64,000 nucleotides of DNA from Thinopyrum elongatum (Eukaryota; Streptophyta; Magnoliopsida; Poales; Poaceae): contig CM022297.1 in the NCBI GenBank assembly GCA_011799875.1, forward strand, positions 521,214,941 through 521,278,940, read 5' to 3'. The position numbers were made by a program, and so were the translations under genes. The notes beneath the pieces are model-generated. The model searched no databases. It was given only the letters and a program-made list of their open reading frames with translations, and was not told the DNA's origin. Below, in pieces: positions 59,757 to 64,000 of this stretch; position 1 is the first letter of the stretch; each line of letters begins with the position of its first letter.

Positions 59757-61170
59757 GGATTCTCCTGATGATTTGGACACACGGATACTTGGACCTTACA
59801 ACTGATACTTGGAAAGGCGGGTCGACCCTGAGGGGTACCCACGAATGATGGGAAGTTAACCGTGAGATATTTACGAGGCGCGGCCGGGCATTCTTAGCCC
59901 TTGCAGCAAGTCCTCGAGATGGGGCGACGGGGTCACATCGATCGTGAGTCTCTGCTCGTTACCGCAAGCCCCTAATCCACTAATGATTTGGATATTTCAT
60001 CCGAGCCGGCCTTTGGCCGGATAGCACTAACCATCACATGGGAAGAGTTATGGGCACTCTGCATCGTAGCATCAGCCGAAAGCTCTGTCAGACGTCCAGT
60101 TCAGCCTGGCGGCCAGGTTGGGCCGGCACCATCCTGTAGTGGTGGAGCTTGGACCCGCCCTACTCACAACGACCCAGAGTGCACAGGGCGATGGCCCAAG
60201 ACCCCTGAGCACTTTGGATATAGACCGACGGGGACCTCTCCGCTGAGCTCTAGGTAGGGTTGCAGTGTGTTGTTTGGCCGAGGTCGGGCATGACCCAGAA
60301 AAGTGTGTCCGGCCAGAGTTAAGCGAGTGTGGTGGGTAAGTTGGTGCACCCCTACAGGGAAGAAAACATCTATCGATAGCCTGTCCCACGGTAACGGACA
60401 CTCAGAGTTGTATCCTGATTGATACAACTAGAACTGGATACCTAAGATGATAAATGGATAGTATGGCTCTGGGATTGCTTTCTCGCAGGGAGTCGAGGAA
60501 GGATCTCTGGGCGAGGTTGATAACACTACTACTACTACTACTTTATTCTATGCTGTTCTACTCTCTTCTAATGTTGCAAGACCGCTGAAGATGCTAGTCG
60601 TCGATAGGACTAGGCCTTCTCTCTATTCTGGCATTTCTGTAGCCCAGTCCACATATACAGCCTTCCATTGATAATGCTGCATATGCAGTGTTGATCCTTG
60701 CTTGCTGAGTACTTCGGATGAGTACTCACGGTTGCTTTGCTTTCTTTTTCCCCCATATCCGTTTGTTGCAACCAGATGGCAGAGCCCCTGAGACAGCTGC
60801 CCCGCCGACGACTTCCACTACTCCCCCGAGGGTGGATCCTTCTTCGAGTTGGCTGAAGACCAGGAGTAGGTTCGGAGGGTCCCAGGCAGGAGGCCTGCGC
60901 ATTTCGATCGTAGCTTTTATTTTGTCCCGCCTTTCTAAAGGCCTTTCTGTTAACTTATGTCTGTACTCAGTTATCTGATGCTTCCGCTAACGCTTGTAAG
61001 CGAGCTTATGTATTCGAGCCCTCGAGGCCCCTGGCTTGTAACATAAAGCTTGTATTATTTTAATTTGTGTCTAGAGTTGTGTTGTGATATCTTCAAGTTA
61101 GTCCTTAGGCTTGATCGTGTGCATTTGCGTGCATGATTAGTGCACGAATAAGCCGGGGCGTCACATATTG

Positions 61171-64000
61171 TACCCCCTTGCCAGACGAATGGCAAGGCAC
61201 ACAACATGTCTGGTACACAGCATGGCATATTTTATAGAGCCTATGGCCGAGGCATAGGGAATGACTTTCATCCTTTCTCTTTCTTCTGCCGTGGTCGGGT
61301 TTTGAGTCTTACTCAACTTCACACCTTGCAACACAGGCAAGAACCCTTTCTTTGACTGGTCCATTTTGAACTTCTTCAGAACTTTGTCAAGGTATGTGTT
61401 TTGTGAAAGTCCTATTAAGCATCTCGATCTATCCCTATAGATCTTGATGCCCAATACATAAGGAGCTTCACCGAGGTCTTTCATTGAAAAATTCTTATTC
61501 AAGTATCCTTTTATGCTATCCAGAAATCCTATATCATTTCCAATGAATAATATGTCATCCACATATAATATAAAAAATGCTCCAGAGCTCCCACTCACTT
61601 TCTTGTAAATACAGGCTTCTCCGTAAGTCTGTATAAAACCATATGCTTTGATCACATCATGAAAGCGTAAATTCCAACTCCGAGATGCTTGCACCAGTCC
61701 ATAGATGGATCGCTGGAGCTTGCACACTTTGTTAGCACCTTTAGGATCGACAAAACCTTCTGGTTGCATCATATACTACTCTTCTTTAAGAAACCTGTTA
61801 AGGAATGCAGTTTTGACATCCATTTGCCAGATTTCATAATCATAAAATGCGGCAATTGCTAACATGATTCGGACAGACTTAAGCATCGCTACGGGTGAGA
61901 AAGTCTCATCGTAGTCAACCCCTTGAACTTGTCAAAAACCTTTTGCGACAAGTCAAGCTTTGTAGATAGTGATATTACCATCAGCGTCCGTCTTCTTCTT
62001 GAAGATCCATTTATTCTCAATGGCTTGCCGATCATCGGGCAAGTCCACCAAAGTCCATACTTTGTTCTCATACATGGATCCTATCTCAGATTTCATGGCT
62101 TCAAGCCATTTGTCGGAATCTGGGCTCATCATAGCTTCTTCATAGTTCGTAGGTTCGCCGTTGTATAACAACATGGCTTCCAGGATGGGATTACCGTACC
62201 ACTCTGGTGCGGTACGTGTTCTGGTCGACCTACGAGGCTCAGTAGTAACTTGATCTGAAGTTTCATGATCATCATCATTAGCTTCCTCTCTAGTTAGTGT
62301 AGGCATCACGGGAAATGTTTTCTCTGATGTGCTACTTTCTAATTAAAGAGAAGGTACAACTACCTCATCAAGTTCTACTTTCCTCACACTCACTTCTTTC
62401 AAGAGAAACTCCTTCTCTAGAAATGACCCATTCTTAGCAACAAAGATCTTGCCTTCGGATCTGTGGTAGAATCTGTACCCAATAGTTTCTTTAGGGTATC
62501 CTATGAAGACGCACTTCTCTGATTTGGGTTCAAGCTTATTACGCTGAAGCCTTTTGACATAAGTGTCGCAATCCCCAAACTTTAAGAAACGACATCTTAG
62601 GTTTCTTGCCAAACCATAGTTCGTACGGTGCCGTCTCAATGGATTTAGACGGTGCCCTATTTAACGTGAATGCGGCTGTCTGTAATGCATAACCCCAAAA
62701 TGATAAAGGCAAATCGGTAAGAGACATCATAGAGCGCACCATATCTAATAAAGTACAGTTACGACGTTCGGACACACCATTACGTTGTGGTGTTCCAGGT
62801 GGCGTGAGTTGTGAAACTATTTCACATTGTTTTATATGAAGGCCAAACTCGTAACTCAAATATTCACCTCCGTGATCAGATCGTAGAAACTTTATTTTCT
62901 TGTTACGATGGTTCTCCACTTCACACTGAAATTCTTTGAACTTTTCAAATGTTTCAGACTTGTGTTTCATTAAGTAGATAATACCTACTTAAATCATCTG
63001 TGAAGGTTAGAAAATAACGATACCGGCTTCAACACTCATTGGACCACATACATCGGTATGTATTATTTCCAATAAGTCATCAGCTCACTCCATTGTTCCG
63101 GAGAACGGAGTTTTAGTCATGTTACCCATAAGGCATGGTTCGCAAGTATCAAATGATTCATAATCAAGTGATTCCAAAAGTCCATCCGCATGGAGTTTCT
63201 TCATGCGCTTTACACCTATATGACCTAAACGGCAGTGCCACAAGTAAGTTGCACTATCATTATCAACTTTGCATCTTTTGGCACCAATATTATGAATATG
63301 TGTATCACTACGATCGAGATTCAACAAGAATAGACCATTCATCAAAGGTGCATGACCATGAAAATATTACTCATATAAATAGAACAACCATTATTCTCCC
63401 ACTTAAATGAATAACCGTCTCGCATTAAACAAGATCCAGATATAATGTTCATGCTCAACGCTGGCACCAAATAACAATTATTGAGGTCTAAAATTAATAC
63501 AGAAGGTAGATGTAGAGGTAGCATGCTGACGGCGATCACATCGACCTTGGAACCATTCCCGACGCGCATCTTCACCTCGTCCTTAGCCAATCTTCATTTA
63601 TTTCGCAGTTCCTGTTTCGAGTTACAAATATGAGCAACCGAACCAGTATCAAATACCCAGGCGCTACTACGAGCATTAGTAAGGTACACATCAATAACAT
63701 GTATATCAAATATACCTTTGTTCACTTTGCCATCCTTCTTATCCGCCAAGTATTTTGGGTAGTTTCGCTTCCAGTGACCATTTCCTTTGCAGTAGAAGCG
63801 CTCAGTTTCAGGCTTGGGTCCAGCTTTGGGCTTCTTCACGGGAGCGGCAACTTGCTTGCCATTCTTCTTGAAGCTCCCTTTCTTTCCATTGCCCATTTTC
63901 TTGAAACTAGTGGTCTTGTTAACCATCAACACTTGATGATCCTTCTTTATTTCCACCTTCGCCGATTTCAGCATCGCGAAGAGCTCAGGAATCATTTTCG
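61171..64000 (-). pseudogene. Copia-2 gag-pol (gag C-term, protease, integrase, reverse transcriptase), decayed
   Basis: From right to left: the gag end with a damaged zinc knuckle (RFYCKGNGHWKRNYPKY; first and last Cys lost), protease DTGS (about 63650), a TGA replacing CGA at about 63594, a frameshift near 63345, the integrase zinc region (HCRLGH...CEPC, 63085-63250), a TGA near 63085, a deletion near 62975, the integrase core with SDHGGEY and SERRNCTL (62540-62900), a frameshift near 62570, a stop near 62343, a TGA at about 61953 in the codon that is also stopped in Copia-1, and reverse transcriptase 61772-61171 with ILYVDDILF. The order is that of Ty1/Copia. Gag continues beyond 64000. 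It cannot make a working polyprotein. Confidence 0.9.

Larger units (their letters stand above)
57066..61165 (+). mobile_element. Solo LTR of a long-LTR Gypsy family
   Basis: 4,100 bp from TGTAACCCCCC to GGCGTCACA with no internal region. TATTG stands on both sides (57061-57065 and 61166-61170). It is related to but diverged from the LTRs at 19429-30375. Hairpin motifs are at 59554, 59620, 59689 and 59742; mini-exon alpha at 59156-59245; a beta block at 60776-60869 that is four bases shorter and so frameshifted. It likely arose by recombination between two LTRs of a former full element. It interrupts Copia-2 pol between reverse transcriptase and RNase H. Confidence 0.92.
36400..64000 (-). mobile_element. 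Copia-2: BARE/WIS/Angela-like Copia element, truncated by window edge
   Basis: The minus-strand element enters from beyond 64000 (gag side) and ends at 36400. Its 3' LTR comprises 36400-36763 plus 55268-56682, split by the Gypsy unit. The polypurine tract is reversed at 56683-56692. Coding remnants lie at 56700-57060 and 61171-64000, split by a solo LTR. The LTR ends read TGTTAGAAATATGCCC (start) and CGTTTTTCAACA (end). It is the same broad family as Copia-1 but more decayed, with stops and frameshifts. Confidence 0.9.

Overview
The window looks like a large, repeat-packed grass genome, most likely Triticeae (wheat, Aegilops or barley relatives). The evidence is two BARE/WIS/Angela-like Copia elements whose LTRs open with (TG)AAGGAAATATGCCCTAG or a close variant, long-LTR Gypsy elements primed by TGGTATCAGAGCC, a PIF/Harbinger transposon, and nested insertions with matching target-site duplications (TSDs). 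There is no bacterial-type operon, CRISPR array, rRNA or tRNA gene. I found one recognisable host protein gene. Almost everything else is mobile DNA or its debris.

Layout. 1-924: end of a minus-strand LTR-type element, inserted in a Copia LTR remnant (925-1131). 1132-1480: AT-rich repeat. 1740-5395: complete but decayed PIF/Harbinger transposon (minus) with 3-bp TSD GAA, a Myb/SANT-type ORF1 and a broken transposase. 5399-7487 plus 16215-16824: intron/exon-like host sequence, split inside a putative exon by Copia-1 (7488-16209, plus, TSD GTTGT). Copia-1 gag-pol lies in one frame with four nonsense codons. 18531-30836: a TIR element (GAGCATMTC ends, TSD TAA) carrying a non-autonomous Gypsy-type LTR element (19429-30375). 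31097-34995: minus-strand, 13-14 exon gene for an OM47/VDAC-like mitochondrial outer-membrane beta-barrel protein, with its own TATA box but a decayed C-terminus. 35901-36394: ~112-bp tandem repeat.

36400-64000: Copia-2 (minus), running off the right edge. Its 3' LTR is split by a chromovirus-like Gypsy unit (36764-55262, TSD CTAGA at both ends). Its pol is split by a solo LTR (57066-61165, TSD TATTG). The Gypsy unit has PBS, an extra ORF before gag, gag with a zinc knuckle, and a 1,100-residue pol (protease, RT, RNase H, integrase, chromodomain). It is structurally abnormal: two LTR copies stand in tandem on its left, and a 3.6-kb block (42043-45640) repeats 48136-51672 with many scattered 1-3 nt indels. 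That pattern looks more like uncorrected long-read sequence or mis-assembly than natural decay.

How parts relate. The autonomous Gypsy, the non-autonomous element and the solo LTR form a set. They share PBS and leader sequence (first two), arrays of a short hairpin motif GAGGGTGATWCCTC in the LTR, and a small two-exon reading frame inside the LTR whose splice phase and lengths are kept in three diverged LTR types. The last is the most unusual signal I found. All coordinates were read by eye; exon borders of the host gene were checked for phase by hand and are internally consistent through exon 13.
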